Source: Mucilaginibacter kameinonensis (GTDB taxonomy: Bacteria > Bacteroidota > Bacteroidia > Sphingobacteriales > Sphingobacteriaceae). From it: a stretch of 64,000 nucleotides of DNA. Below are positions 8,828 through 17,798 of this stretch, piece after piece. Where the stretch lies: contig NZ_RCWZ01000008.1 in assembly GCF_003675385.1 (NCBI RefSeq), positions 97,965 to 161,964 on the forward strand, written 5' to 3'. Below the pieces are notes generated by a model, which worked only from the letters and a program-made list of their open reading frames with translations, was not told the DNA's origin and did not search any database. Position 1 is the stretch's first letter. Each line of letters opens with the position of its first letter. The translations under genes were made by a program, and so were the position numbers.

Positions 8828-9343
8828 ATGGACGGGATACTTTATATTGAAAATTTCATCAACGATCCCGTCCAACTTTTTGATTTCCTGGTAACGAATA
8901 TCAGTTGGGACGAGCGAATGGCTGCCCGTAAAACGGCCAGCTATGGGGAATCCTATAACTATTCGCAAATTAGCTATCCTTACCAACAGTTGCTGCCCCA
9001 ATTAGAAGCTATTGTAGATAGCCTAACCCCTTTCATTAATTTTACCGCTAACAACTGCCTCTTAAATTATTATTTAGACGGGAAGGCTAAAATGGGTTAT
9101 CACTCCGACCAAACAGATATTCTATACCCGAACACAGGAGTGGCTATAATTTCTGTAGGAGAAACTCGCACTTTAAGATTTCGCAATATCGAAAACAAAG
9201 ACGAGTTTGTGAATTACGAACTAACACCGGGTAGTCTGATATATATGACACAAGAAGTTCAAACAAAATGGCATCACGCTGTTCCGTCCTCGGATACAGA
9301 AAACGGGAGAATAAGCCTTACTTTTCGAAAAATCAAAGCATAG
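8828..9343 (+). CDS. AlkB-like 2-oxoglutarate/Fe(II) dioxygenase
   Basis: A 171-residue member of the AlkB family, whose characterised members directly reverse 1-methyladenine and 3-methylcytosine damage by oxidative demethylation. The Fe ligands are visible as HSDQTD (His-x-Asp) and the distal His in TKWHHAVP. The C-terminal RISLTFRKI holds the two Arg that bind 2-oxoglutarate and substrate. The length is typical of short bacterial AlkB homologues. It follows dxs closely, but the two are functionally unrelated. DNA versus RNA specificity cannot be told. Confidence 0.9.
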   Translation: MDGILYIENFINDPVQLFDFLVTNISWDERMAARKTASYGESYNYSQISYPYQQLLPQLEAIVDSLTPFINFTANNCLLNYYLDGKAKMGYHSDQTDILYPNTGVAIISVGETRTLRFRNIENKDEFVNYELTPGSLIYMTQEVQTKWHHAVPSSDTENGRISLTFRKIKA

Positions 9344-9366
9344 CCGATGTGATAATCGGTCATACT

Positions 9367-9696
9367 TTATGTTAATAGCTTAACAATTGCATTTGAAACC
9401 TTTATCAAGCTTGCGCTTTTTAATGTACCGGCCGTGCGTAATATTATCTTTTTATCAGCTGTAAAAATACGCGAAGGACGAATATTTGAAGCCACAGGTA
9501 AAGATCCTCTCGCGAAATCTGTCTGATCAATAGCGATAGCATAAGCATCTTTACTTTGCTGACTTGTTATCTGACATAAAATAATGTCATCACCCTGCAA
9601 GTCAGCTAATACCAAGGCAGGCCTTTTCTTGCTGCCCGATAAATCAGAAAAAGGAAATGGAATAACTACGATGTCCCCTTTTACAAATCCTGCCAT
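9367..9696 (-). CDS. MazF/PemK-type toxin (endoribonuclease)
   Basis: A 109-residue PemK/MazF fold protein. The N-terminal strand GDIVVIPFPFSDLSGSKKRPALVLADL carries the family RP motif, with the catalytic Arg region at KKRPALV. CQITSQQS contains the conserved Ser/Thr of the active site. Family members cleave single-stranded mRNA at short motifs. The gene overlaps the small upstream antitoxin-like gene by 16 bp on the same strand, the usual translational coupling of a toxin-antitoxin pair. It appears intact. Confidence 0.88.
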   Translation of the reverse strand: MAGFVKGDIVVIPFPFSDLSGSKKRPALVLADLQGDDIILCQITSQQSKDAYAIAIDQTDFARGSLPVASNIRPSRIFTADKKIILRTAGTLKSASLIKVSNAIVKLLT

Positions 9697-9905
9697 GCCT
9701 CATCTTCGTCTGCTGTCAACCAGCTTTTAGCTAACACTGTCTCAGTAGCAAAATGAGTAGATATATTGTCCATACTTTCCGCAGTATTATCCGCTTCCTC
9801 AATGGTAAATGCAATAACCTCTACCTGCTTGCCAACAAATTCTTCTGGTAAGCTGATTGATATATTACGATTACTTGGCTTAACAACTGTCCTGATCATA
9901 ATCAA
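9681..9905 (-). CDS. Antitoxin of the MazF-type pair (DUF2281-like)
   Basis: A 74-residue protein whose N-terminal half (RTVVKPSNRNISISLPEEFVGKQVEV) resembles DUF2281-like antitoxins that form a small beta dimer. The C-terminal half is acidic (TADEDEAWQDL) and would wrap the toxin as an intrinsically disordered neutraliser. It precedes and overlaps the toxin gene. An internal ATG (M3) is an alternative start. Such antitoxins usually autoregulate, but no clear operator was found in the 43 bp upstream gap. Confidence 0.75.
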   Translation of the reverse strand: MIMIRTVVKPSNRNISISLPEEFVGKQVEVIAFTIEEADNTAESMDNISTHFATETVLAKSWLTADEDEAWQDL

Positions 9906-9947
9906 ATATACTAAAAGTAAAGGTCTATCCCGAAATTCTAATTACTA

Positions 9948-11534
9948 TCAATGAGCCTTATAACTTGCCAAATCGTTGTATATGGCACGGAATGAACTGC
10001 GGATACCAAAAGTCAGCATAGATGTTTTATCATTAAACTGATCATTTTTATCCCTGCGAATTAAACCACCCAGTTCAAACCTCAAGTTATATTTAGGGTT
10101 AATTAAATAAGCCACTTTTCCTTCAAGATAAACCATGTTGGTGGTTAAGCCTTGTCCTGTATAGTTACCATATAGCCTCGCCGGATCCCGATAACCCTGA
10201 TAAGGATCCTTACCATAGTTTAGGCCGTTAACATCGAGGCCATAGTGGCCATAGTCAATCTCCCCTGTAAAGTCAAACCTTTTATATGAATAATTTAGCA
10301 AGCCTACAGCCTCCCGAAAATTAGCGCCCCATGGATGCCCGATTGGCTCACCGTTTTCAGTGTAATTAATCACTGAAGCACGTTCTGAGTAGGTATAAGG
10401 CTTAACATTATTTGTTTCAAGCAAATAGTTTAAACCTTTAACATTAAACAGATTTGCGCCCCTTATACCCAACTGAAATCCATATTTATTACGCGAACTG
10501 CCCTTACTTGAAAAAAAGCTTGATGACTCAAACTCGTCAAGCGCAAACTGTCCGTAAGCGGTAATGCCATCTGTTAATTTATACTTGGCGGTAAAACCAA
10601 TCAAAGCATTATCCGGCGAACCATTTGAGGCCTCTACAGGCCTTAAAAATATCACCGGGTTTACATAAGTAAAATCAAATCCCCGCTTATTGCCCAGATC
10701 ATCTTTGGCAGCCCAAATCACGGCGTCAAAGAAACCAAATGACAACCTGTTGGTTACATTCCAGTCCAGGTAATGGAACACGCCAAACTTCTTTCTGTCG
10801 CCATTATCTACCTTTATGGAAAGCGGATCATCGAAATAAGTCCACATGGCCATATACCGCACATTGCCCAGTGTTGCGGTCAGCTTAAAGAAAGGGTATG
10901 GTGACGCGTAATCAGATAATAACAATGAACGGTAGCCATCGCCAACAAAGGTTTTATCACGACCGGCACTGATGTTCAAAAACTTTACCGGTGTATAAGA
11001 AACATTGGCTGTGATGTATGACCAACGGTATTCGTTACCATAAATACCCGCATACGCCTGTCCGGGAGCTATGCCAACCTGGTTAACGTAAGTTTGCAGG
11101 TAATTGGGCAATACGGCACGGTTTTCATAACCGGCAACATTATAGGAAAAGTTTTTACCGAAAGTTCCGCCAAACTGGATGCCCAGCGTACCAAAATTAG
11201 TATTCTTTTTCCCGGAGAAATCGCGGCTGACATTAAAATCGGGTAACAGATCGGCGTAAAAAGTAGAATTGCTGCTTTTCACATCAATCTGATGCTCGTT
11301 AAAAAAACGACCTTTAAGCCCGTTCAGGTTCATTAATGAATCGTAGTGCTCCTTCAAAAGCGAATCGTCAACCATAAAAGGCTTTAGTGAACTATGTACC
11401 CTTGTTTTGGTTGAATAAACATCCTCATTAAGTTTTTGGTAAAACTGGTAATTGTAAGATTGATATTCGGACTGTGCTTCCGCCAATCCACTTATCAAAA
11501 ACAGTAAGATTATGCTTGTAAATATTCTCTTCAT
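9948..11534 (-). CDS. Wzi/RemB-like outer-membrane protein
   Basis: A 528-residue protein with a signal peptide (MKRIFTSIILLFLISGLAEAQ) and a long series of amphipathic beta-strands, as in the capsule-assembly protein Wzi and the Bacteroidota gliding-associated RemB group. Characteristic stretches are NISAGRDKTFVGDGYRSLLLS and LNWNVTNRLSFGFFDAVIWA near the middle. It ends with a barrel-like strand (SMLTFGIRSSFRAIYNDLAS). It lies 27 bp downstream of gmd on the same strand, which supports a role in holding or exporting a surface polysaccharide. Gliding is not demonstrable from the sequence. Confidence 0.75.
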   Translation of the reverse strand: MKRIFTSIILLFLISGLAEAQSEYQSYNYQFYQKLNEDVYSTKTRVHSSLKPFMVDDSLLKEHYDSLMNLNGLKGRFFNEHQIDVKSSNSTFYADLLPDFNVSRDFSGKKNTNFGTLGIQFGGTFGKNFSYNVAGYENRAVLPNYLQTYVNQVGIAPGQAYAGIYGNEYRWSYITANVSYTPVKFLNISAGRDKTFVGDGYRSLLLSDYASPYPFFKLTATLGNVRYMAMWTYFDDPLSIKVDNGDRKKFGVFHYLDWNVTNRLSFGFFDAVIWAAKDDLGNKRGFDFTYVNPVIFLRPVEASNGSPDNALIGFTAKYKLTDGITAYGQFALDEFESSSFFSSKGSSRNKYGFQLGIRGANLFNVKGLNYLLETNNVKPYTYSERASVINYTENGEPIGHPWGANFREAVGLLNYSYKRFDFTGEIDYGHYGLDVNGLNYGKDPYQGYRDPARLYGNYTGQGLTTNMVYLEGKVAYLINPKYNLRFELGGLIRRDKNDQFNDKTSMLTFGIRSSFRAIYNDLASYKAH

Positions 11535-11561
11535 ATGTAGGTTATATGTTTTGGTCGTTGA

Positions 11562-12698
11562 TTATTCAAAATAATTAAGCGTGTTAAAACCGCCTTTTTT
11601 CAGGTATTCGTCTTTTTTTACCAAATGCAGATCGGCAAGTACCATATCGGTTACCAGCGCCTGCAGGTCATATTTAGGTTTCCAGCCCAATTTATTATAC
11701 GCTTTGGCAGCATCACCAATTAACAGATCAACTTCCGTTGGCCTGAAATAACGGGGATCAACCTTAACTACTGTCTGCCCAAATCTCAAGGCATCCAAAT
11801 TCAATCCAAGCGTAGTGGCACGTTCCTCATCAATATCAATGATCACGCCACGTTCGTTTTCATCCTTCCCGCTAAACTCAACTTCTATACCCAGTTCCAA
11901 AAATGCCATCCTGATAAAGTCGCGCACGGTGGTTGTTACACCTGTCGCTATTACAAAATCTTCGGCAGTTTCCTGCTGCAGCATCAGCCACATGGCTTCT
12001 ACATAATCTTTGGCATGCCCCCAATCACGTTGCGCCGAAAGATTGCCAACATACAGGCAATTTTGCAGGCCAAGCGCTATTTTGGATGCCGCACGTGTAA
12101 TTTTACGGGTAACAAAAGTTTCACCCCGTACCGGGCTTTCATGATTAAAAAGGATCCCGTTACAGGCATACATGCCATAAGCTTCGCGATAGTTAACTAC
12201 AATCCAATAACCATATAGTTTTGCTACAGCGTACGGTGAGCGAGGATAAAAAGGGGTAGTTTCGCTTTGCGGTACCGCCTGCACCAGGCCATATAGCTCG
12301 GATGTGGAAGCCTGGTAAACCCGCGTTTTTTTTGTAAGATCAAGAAGCCGGACTGCTTCGAGAATGCGTAAAGTGCCAACGCCATCAGCGTTAGCAGTAT
12401 ATTCGGGTGTTTCAAAGCTCACTTTCACGTGGCTTTGGGCGGCAAGATTATAAATTTCGTCGGGCTGAACTTCCTGTATCAGTCTGATCAGGTTAGTTGA
12501 ATCAGTAAGATCACCATAGTGCAGCTTGAATTTAACATTAGGCTCATGCGGATCATGGTATAAATGATCAATCCTGTCTGTATTTAATAATGACGAGCGG
12601 CGTTTAACTCCATGCACCTCATAACCCTTTTTCAGCAAAAATTCTGCTAAATAAGCGCCATCCTGCCCCGTTATTCCTGTTATTAAAGCCTTTTTCAT
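11562..12698 (-). CDS. gmd: GDP-mannose 4,6-dehydratase
   Basis: Converts GDP-D-mannose to GDP-4-keto-6-deoxy-D-mannose, precursor of GDP-L-fucose, GDP-rhamnose and related sugars of surface glycans. The protein has the NADP Rossmann motif GITGQDGAYLAEFLL at residues 6-20 and the RR motif of the GMD cofactor clamp (VHGVKRRSS). The active site shows STSELYG and YAVAKLYGYW (YxxxK). Length (378 residues from this start) is normal. The open frame extends 11 codons upstream, but MKKALITGITGQDG at 12698 is the natural start. A 16 bp perfect palindrome lies at 12715-12730, within the probable leader. Confidence 0.96.
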   Translation of the reverse strand: MKKALITGITGQDGAYLAEFLLKKGYEVHGVKRRSSLLNTDRIDHLYHDPHEPNVKFKLHYGDLTDSTNLIRLIQEVQPDEIYNLAAQSHVKVSFETPEYTANADGVGTLRILEAVRLLDLTKKTRVYQASTSELYGLVQAVPQSETTPFYPRSPYAVAKLYGYWIVVNYREAYGMYACNGILFNHESPVRGETFVTRKITRAASKIALGLQNCLYVGNLSAQRDWGHAKDYVEAMWLMLQQETAEDFVIATGVTTTVRDFIRMAFLELGIEVEFSGKDENERGVIIDIDEERATTLGLNLDALRFGQTVVKVDPRYFRPTEVDLLIGDAAKAYNKLGWKPKYDLQALVTDMVLADLHLVKKDEYLKKGGFNTLNYFE

Positions 12699-12714
12699 TA
12701 ATAAATAGCGTACA

Positions 12715-12730
12715 TGTATTGTGCAATACA
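12715..12730 (-). promoter_or_regulatory. 16 bp perfect palindrome upstream of gmd
   Basis: TGTATTG and CAATACA flank a 2 bp centre with no mismatch. The site ends 17 bp before the gmd start codon. It could be an operator or a small hairpin near the ribosome site. No known consensus is claimed. Confidence 0.4.
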
Positions 12731-12843
12731 ATAATATCCAATTTTATTGTAATTACGTCCATAACGCTTAATATATAAGACAGGCAGCGATTAATGCTAC
12801 TGTTAAATGACTGATAAGGATATTAAAATAAGGTACCGGACAA

Positions 12844-13407
12844 TTAAATTCCGGCTACGGTATCTTCCAGTTCCTGGTACCAATCGGCACCGTATTTACG
12901 GATAAGCGGATCTTTCAAAAATTCGTGAACACGTACTTTCAACTCATCGCCAAATGAACATGCAGGGCTGCAGATATTCCACCTGTCATAGTTTAAAACA
13001 TCAAACTCGGGGTATGAGGTAATACGGATAGGATATAAATGGCAGGAGATAGGCTTTTTCCAGTTAACGGCACCTTCTTCATAGGCTTTTTCAATACCAC
13101 ATTTGGTAATGCCGTTTTCCCATATTACGTAAGCGCACTCTTTATTGGTATCAACACAAGGAGTTGTATAATCACCTTCAAAATCGGTTACATATACGCC
13201 GTCCTGCTCAATGGTTTTGATGCCTTTTGCAGTAAGATAAGGTTTCACTTTAGGGTAGATCTCTTTCAGGATATCAAGTTCGTCGGCATTAAGCGGGGCA
13301 CCAGAATCACCTTCAAGACAGCAGGCTCCCTTGCACTTATTTAAGTTACATACAAAATTTTCCTTTACTACATCTTCGTGCAGTAACACATTGCCAACCT
13401 CAATCAT
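12844..13407 (-). CDS. DUF3109 family Cys-rich protein
   Basis: A 187-residue soluble protein of the conserved Bacteroidota DUF3109 family, of unknown biochemical role. Four N-terminal and several C-terminal cysteines are visible: NFVCNLNKCKGACCLEG, CVDTNKECAYV, TKCGIEKAYEEG, PISCHLYPIRIT, NICSPACSFG. The C-x(8)-C spacings resemble the YkgJ/zinc- or iron-cluster-binding group. The gene sits 10 bp downstream of the DUF3108 gene on the same strand, so the pair is probably co-transcribed. Confidence 0.88.
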   Translation of the reverse strand: MIEVGNVLLHEDVVKENFVCNLNKCKGACCLEGDSGAPLNADELDILKEIYPKVKPYLTAKGIKTIEQDGVYVTDFEGDYTTPCVDTNKECAYVIWENGITKCGIEKAYEEGAVNWKKPISCHLYPIRITSYPEFDVLNYDRWNICSPACSFGDELKVRVHEFLKDPLIRKYGADWYQELEDTVAGI

Positions 13408-13417
13408 CTTTTTAAAA

Positions 13418-14212
13418 TCAATCTTTAATAGGGTTTAACGGATACTTAAGTCCCGATGCCGATTTCAGGTCCATCGTTACACTACCAATCAGCACTTCAA
13501 CATGGGCTTTTACCGGTATCCTGTTTTTATCATTAGTTACCCAAAGGTACAACTTACTGTTCTTCCGGAAAATACGTCCCGGAATAATTGCTGGGCTAAA
13601 TTTAAGACAATTAAACTTACCAAGCGAACACTCAACCGTTTCGGTACCCACATAGGTTATCTGCATACTGTGAAAGCCATCCTCCAAAAAGTATTGCAGA
13701 TCAAACGTATCACCCTCGTGCAGCTTTGAAACATCAATAGCCCGGGCGAAATAATAGGCCGATACAAAATCAAAAGACTCTCCCTTATACCCGAATGTTC
13801 CCTTATTCGCCGTTACCTTTTTATCCTTCTGATCAAAGGTAACATTATCTGTATGCCTGTATTTGCCTTCCCTCCTGTTCTCGGTATAAAAATAAGGCAT
13901 CAGCGTTGTTTGATCAACGTATGATTCATAACGGTTACGCACCTTGTAAAACAGGTCGAAAGAGCCCGCGGTTTTACCCTCAGCAACAAGATGGAAGGTT
14001 GGGCGATCATTATATTTTTTATCGCTGGCCTCTACCTTGATGGTAGCCTCGGCAGCGGTAAAAAAACCATACTTCATCTTGTAATCCAGTTGTTCGCCAG
14101 CCTTGAAAATCGATTCATTGATCTTCTTCAACTCCTGGGCAGATACCCCGGAACAACAGACTATAAAAAGCAGTATAGTAAAAAAATATTTATTTATCAG
14201 CAGTTTTTTCAT
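13418..14212 (-). CDS. DUF3108 domain exported protein
   Basis: A 264-residue protein with a signal peptide (MKKLLINKYFFTILLFIVCC, cleavage near SAQ at residue 26) and a DUF3108 beta-rich domain. Landmarks are FKAGEQLDYKMKYGFFTAAEATIKVEA and LYLWVTNDKNRIPVKAHVEVLIGSV. The family is periplasmic and poorly characterised. It is followed 10 bp later by the DUF3109 gene. Function is not known. Confidence 0.85.
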   Translation of the reverse strand: MKKLLINKYFFTILLFIVCCSGVSAQELKKINESIFKAGEQLDYKMKYGFFTAAEATIKVEASDKKYNDRPTFHLVAEGKTAGSFDLFYKVRNRYESYVDQTTLMPYFYTENRREGKYRHTDNVTFDQKDKKVTANKGTFGYKGESFDFVSAYYFARAIDVSKLHEGDTFDLQYFLEDGFHSMQITYVGTETVECSLGKFNCLKFSPAIIPGRIFRKNSKLYLWVTNDKNRIPVKAHVEVLIGSVTMDLKSASGLKYPLNPIKD

Positions 14213-14305
14213 TGATTAATAGTCCCTTTTGCGGGACTGGTGATAAGACAACTGCTATTATAAATGGTTTAAACCTATTTTTATTGCGTACTGCAGCTTA
14301 AAAAC

Positions 14306-14821
14306 TTAGTCCTTACGCTTATAGATTGGCACGGTTGAGCATGGCTCACCAAACATGAGACTTTTTACCACAGCGGTTAACTTCTTAGTGATCTCCACAT
14401 AAGCAGATGTTGGCACTTCCGTATCGCCGCAACCTTTCAGCACAATGCGTTGCCCGCGGTATTGTTCAAAATCGGCTTTGGCTATTTCCTTTTCAAAAAG
14501 TACAGTTTCAAGCACCTCCTTATCGCCAAAAACTATTTCACGGGCGTAAGGGGCCATACGATTAGCAAGCAGCATGTACGCCCATGCAGGTACAATAGCG
14601 TCGGCAGAGCAGGTAATTCCTACGTTCTTGCCCTCGTATTGCGCCCAGTCATGTTCTTTTATAAAGTCCCTGAAATCCTTCTCCTTTAAAATAAGGCCGT
14701 GGAAAAGGTTATCTTTTATATCGTATATAACGCGATCCCCTGCAGGATAAAAGTCTGCCGGGTCTAAGGTAACCAAGCCACTCTGCGCTACCTTATTTAC
14801 TATGTTTTCCTGGATATCCAT
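14306..14821 (-). CDS. DUF2480 family protein
   Basis: A soluble Bacteroidota-specific protein of unknown function. The frame opens with TTG at 14842 and has ATG codons at 14833 and 14821. The last (MDIQENIVNKVAQSGLVTLD) looks like the usual family start and is chosen here. Landmarks are FHGLILKEKDFRDFIKEHDW and QYRGQRIVLKGCGDTEVPTSAYV; the latter has a Cys conserved in such proteins. No membrane segment or signal peptide is present. The gene stands alone between gaps of 90 and 160 bp. Confidence 0.82.
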   Translation of the reverse strand: MDIQENIVNKVAQSGLVTLDPADFYPAGDRVIYDIKDNLFHGLILKEKDFRDFIKEHDWAQYEGKNVGITCSADAIVPAWAYMLLANRMAPYAREIVFGDKEVLETVLFEKEIAKADFEQYRGQRIVLKGCGDTEVPTSAYVEITKKLTAVVKSLMFGEPCSTVPIYKRKD

Positions 14822-14921
14822 ACCGTTTATCATGAAAGCCAAAAGCCGAATGCGTGGAGCCTAAAGCTGCTTAGCTTGATTTTAAATATTAATTATTTGC
14901 CCCTAATAACAGGCACTATAT

Positions 14922-14962
14922 AAAACAAAAAATCCGGGAACGGCTTAACGCTACTCCCGGAT
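14922..14962 (-). terminator. Intrinsic terminator after ppiD
   Basis: On the minus strand an 8 bp stem ATCCGGGA / TCCCGGAT with a 15 nt loop is followed by T6 and further T-rich sequence. It begins 23 bp after the ppiD stop codon. Confidence 0.7.
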
Positions 14963-14984
14963 ACAAATTTACTTTAAATTTTAT

Positions 14985-17114
14985 TTAGAAAAATTTAGCT
15001 CTGTTATCTTTTACAATTGCATTATCTTTTAATGCATCCAGAACTAAGCCTTGTGAACGTTGTAACAAGGCCTGGCCAATTTGTTCTTTTTGTTTAACGG
15101 CATTACCAAGTGCAGGTGGGTTAGTGAAACCATTAACCACAAACACATAAACACCTTGAGTACCGTCAACCGGTTTTGAAATTTTGTTAACCGCAGAACC
15201 AAATACAGAACCAATAACTTTGTATTCTGCAGATTGGCCAGGGATGATCGGGTTAGCGAAAACAATGTTTTCAACCGGAACTACTTTACTGTTTACTTTT
15301 TGAGCAACCTGATCGATAGAAGAGCCACCACCAAGGGCCGAATCAAATTTCTCTTTCAGTTGTTTTGCTTTAACCTCGTTACGCACCATTGGCTCAATTT
15401 GCTTTTTAACAGCTTCAAGAGCTAAGGTACCTTTAGGCTTGATCTCGGTAAGGCGGGTTACGATATATTGGTCACCTACAGTAAATACTTTATCAGTGAT
15501 ATCGCCTTTTTCGGCTTTGTAAGCCCATCTAACTACATCACGGGCGTTATCCAAACCTGGCAAACCAGAAGCAATAGCGGTAACATCTTCGGCAGTACGT
15601 GATTTTAAACCTTCTTTTTTAGCCTCAGCTTCAAAGTTATCAGATGTTAACGAAGCTAAAAATGCTTGTGCTTTGCTGTAAGCTACAGTTTGGGTTTTGC
15701 TGCTTGCAGTTAAAGGTTTATCAACCACACCAACTTTAACCAGTTTTACAGAACCTTTTTGATCTTCAACCTGGATAACATGGTAACCAAATTGCGATTT
15801 TACAACAAGGATATCGCCTTTGTTTGCTTTGAAAGCAGCATTGTAATATTCAGGAACTAATGCGCCCTGGCCACCACCCATAACGCCATTGGCATCAAAT
15901 GATGGAATTTCACCGCCTTTTACAGCGCTGCCTTTATCGGCAGAGAAAGTTGTTGCCAATTCGGCAAATGACTTACCGCCCTGGATTAATTTTTTGATTG
16001 AATCGGCTTTAGCTTTTGCTTTATCCTCGCCACCTGCAGATGCAAGGTCGATCAGGATGTGCCTTGTTTTAACTGAGTCAAAAGTAGTTTTGCTGTCAAC
16101 CAGTTTTGCTATTTTGTAGCTACCGTTTTCAATGTAAGGGCCGTATACGAATCCTTTGGCAGCGCTAAACATGGTTGTATCCAGTTTAGGATCAAGGCTA
16201 CCTTTACGCTGATAAGCTAAAGGCGCTTTTGTTTCGGCATTGATCTGAACAAAAAGCGAATCGTTATTAGTTGTCTTAAATTCGTTCGCTAATTTTTCTG
16301 CCTGTAGTTTAACTGCAGCTGAATCTTCTTTTGAAGGAGCGGCGTTAAAAGTAACGTATTCAAAATCCCTTAACTCCTGTGGAGTTTTGAACTGAGCTTT
16401 GTGAGCATCGTAATATGCGCTGTAATCTCCATCGGTTAAAGTAACTTTAGCGTCGGGGATTGAAGCGTAATCAAGTGATACATATTTAAAGTTAACCAGC
16501 TTGTTTTTTGCTTCGTAGTCATCAGTAGCTTCAAGCGAGTTTACATAAAGGCCATTGGTAACCAATGTCATGTATTTGGTTGCTTTTTTAGCTTCAATTA
16601 AATCAACAACAAAGTTATGCCATGCTTCTTTTTGAGCAGGATCGGCTTTACCTGATTGAAGGTAGGCTTTAAACTGGTTGTACTTGCTGCGGTCAAACTG
16701 GCCTGTTTGCTGATCGGCAAACTGACGGGCAATCTGAGGGTCGGGATTATTGTCGCCAATCATCACGCTCATTTCGTCGTCACCAACTGTAAGGCCAAGT
16801 TTTTCAATTTCTTTGCCTATTAGCATCTGGCTTAAATACTGGTTCCAGGTAGTTTCCTGCAAATAGCTTGCTATCTGCGGAGAAATGCTCTGTCCCTGCT
16901 GTTTGAACTGCGCTGAATTTTGCTCCAGCTTTTCGTTGAATTTGTCATAGGGCACTTTTTCGCCGTTTACAACGGCAAGCTCGTTACTATCGTCCCTGAA
17001 AAAGGAACCGCCCGATCTTACAACTTCGCTCACAATAAATGCAAGCAGCGCGAGGCCAATAAAGAATGCGAGAATCTTCCCCATTCTTTCGCGCAAAAAA
17101 CCCATTATACCCAT
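14985..17114 (-). CDS. ppiD: PpiD/SurA-type membrane-anchored peptidyl-prolyl isomerase
   Basis: A 709-residue periplasmic folding factor with the PpiD plan. It has a short cytoplasmic N-terminus, one TM anchor (about residues 12-31, MGKILAFFIGLALLAFIVSEV) and a SurA-N-like chaperone domain (residues 40-190). A parvulin rotamase domain follows at about 345-450 (VKTRHILIDLAS ... FSADKGSAVKGGEIPSF ... FGYHVIQVED), then a C-terminal chaperone region. Substrates are newly exported and outer-membrane proteins. It is followed by its own terminator. The neighbouring lptC and outer-membrane genes also serve envelope biogenesis. Confidence 0.93.
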   Translation of the reverse strand: MGIMGFLRERMGKILAFFIGLALLAFIVSEVVRSGGSFFRDDSNELAVVNGEKVPYDKFNEKLEQNSAQFKQQGQSISPQIASYLQETTWNQYLSQMLIGKEIEKLGLTVGDDEMSVMIGDNNPDPQIARQFADQQTGQFDRSKYNQFKAYLQSGKADPAQKEAWHNFVVDLIEAKKATKYMTLVTNGLYVNSLEATDDYEAKNKLVNFKYVSLDYASIPDAKVTLTDGDYSAYYDAHKAQFKTPQELRDFEYVTFNAAPSKEDSAAVKLQAEKLANEFKTTNNDSLFVQINAETKAPLAYQRKGSLDPKLDTTMFSAAKGFVYGPYIENGSYKIAKLVDSKTTFDSVKTRHILIDLASAGGEDKAKAKADSIKKLIQGGKSFAELATTFSADKGSAVKGGEIPSFDANGVMGGGQGALVPEYYNAAFKANKGDILVVKSQFGYHVIQVEDQKGSVKLVKVGVVDKPLTASSKTQTVAYSKAQAFLASLTSDNFEAEAKKEGLKSRTAEDVTAIASGLPGLDNARDVVRWAYKAEKGDITDKVFTVGDQYIVTRLTEIKPKGTLALEAVKKQIEPMVRNEVKAKQLKEKFDSALGGGSSIDQVAQKVNSKVVPVENIVFANPIIPGQSAEYKVIGSVFGSAVNKISKPVDGTQGVYVFVVNGFTNPPALGNAVKQKEQIGQALLQRSQGLVLDALKDNAIVKDNRAKFF

Positions 17115-17210
17115 ATTACATTTATAATTATTCTATTCTTTTTTAAAGAGGGCGCAAGATACAATTTTTACTAAAATTCTATAACACAAAATTTTCGTTA
17201 AAAAAAGTCA

Positions 17211-17789
17211 TTATTGTGTCGCTTTTTCATCCACATGAAATATGCCCGTACTACTTTTAAAGGAAGGATTTAATAGCTTGTCATCGCTTTCAAAGGTATC
17301 ACCGTTCATGACATTGCCTCCGCTAAGGGTGGCTTGTACCGGTTTATTGGAGTAAACACGTTTGGTTACCTGGTCCCAAAATAATTCTTTTGATTTAAAG
17401 GTTTCGCCTTTGGCATTGGTTGCAACCACGTTGCCGTGAAATTCTATGAGCTTTTCCTTCTCCCGCTGAATGCCGGTATCGGCAATGATATTTCCCGCAA
17501 AATCGCCTGTGGCCCGATCATAATAATCGATCTTGACACCTTTAGGCATAATTTTATAAGGCTTCTTGATCTGATACTCAACCATAAGCGGCGCCGTAAG
17601 ATGGATCTCCACTTTGGTCGAATCGCTCATGATCACATCGAGCCCGGTAGTGCGCTGGGCCACGGTATCAACTTCATTAGCCGATATTTCCCTAACTTTT
17701 TTCAGATCGTTTTCGCACGAGGACAGGAAAGCCGCCAATGGCAACAATAACAGGCATAATACCGGTATGTTAACTGCAGAGCGGCTCAT
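17211..17789 (-). CDS. lptC: LPS export protein LptC, lipoprotein form
   Basis: A 192-residue LptC-family protein, which passes lipopolysaccharide from the LptBFG transporter to LptA in the periplasm. The N-terminus ends in a lipobox (LPLAAFLSSC, Cys about 25), so it is probably lipid-anchored rather than TM-anchored as in E. coli. The OstA/LptC jellyroll strands are seen at GVKIDYYDRATGDFAGNIIAD, IEFHGNVVATNAKGETFKSK and RVYSNKPVQATLSGGNVMNGD. It lies 9 bp downstream of the outer-membrane protein gene and is probably in the same operon. Confidence 0.88.
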   Translation of the reverse strand: MSRSAVNIPVLCLLLLPLAAFLSSCENDLKKVREISANEVDTVAQRTTGLDVIMSDSTKVEIHLTAPLMVEYQIKKPYKIMPKGVKIDYYDRATGDFAGNIIADTGIQREKEKLIEFHGNVVATNAKGETFKSKELFWDQVTKRVYSNKPVQATLSGGNVMNGDTFESDDKLLNPSFKSSTGIFHVDEKATQ

Positions 17790-17798
17790 GACAGCGAA

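Noticed and set aside
9367..9905. Larger defence island around the toxin-antitoxin pair
   Set aside because: Neighbours are an AlkB-like repair gene and polysaccharide genes with ordinary composition; no nucleases, helicases or mobile genes are present.
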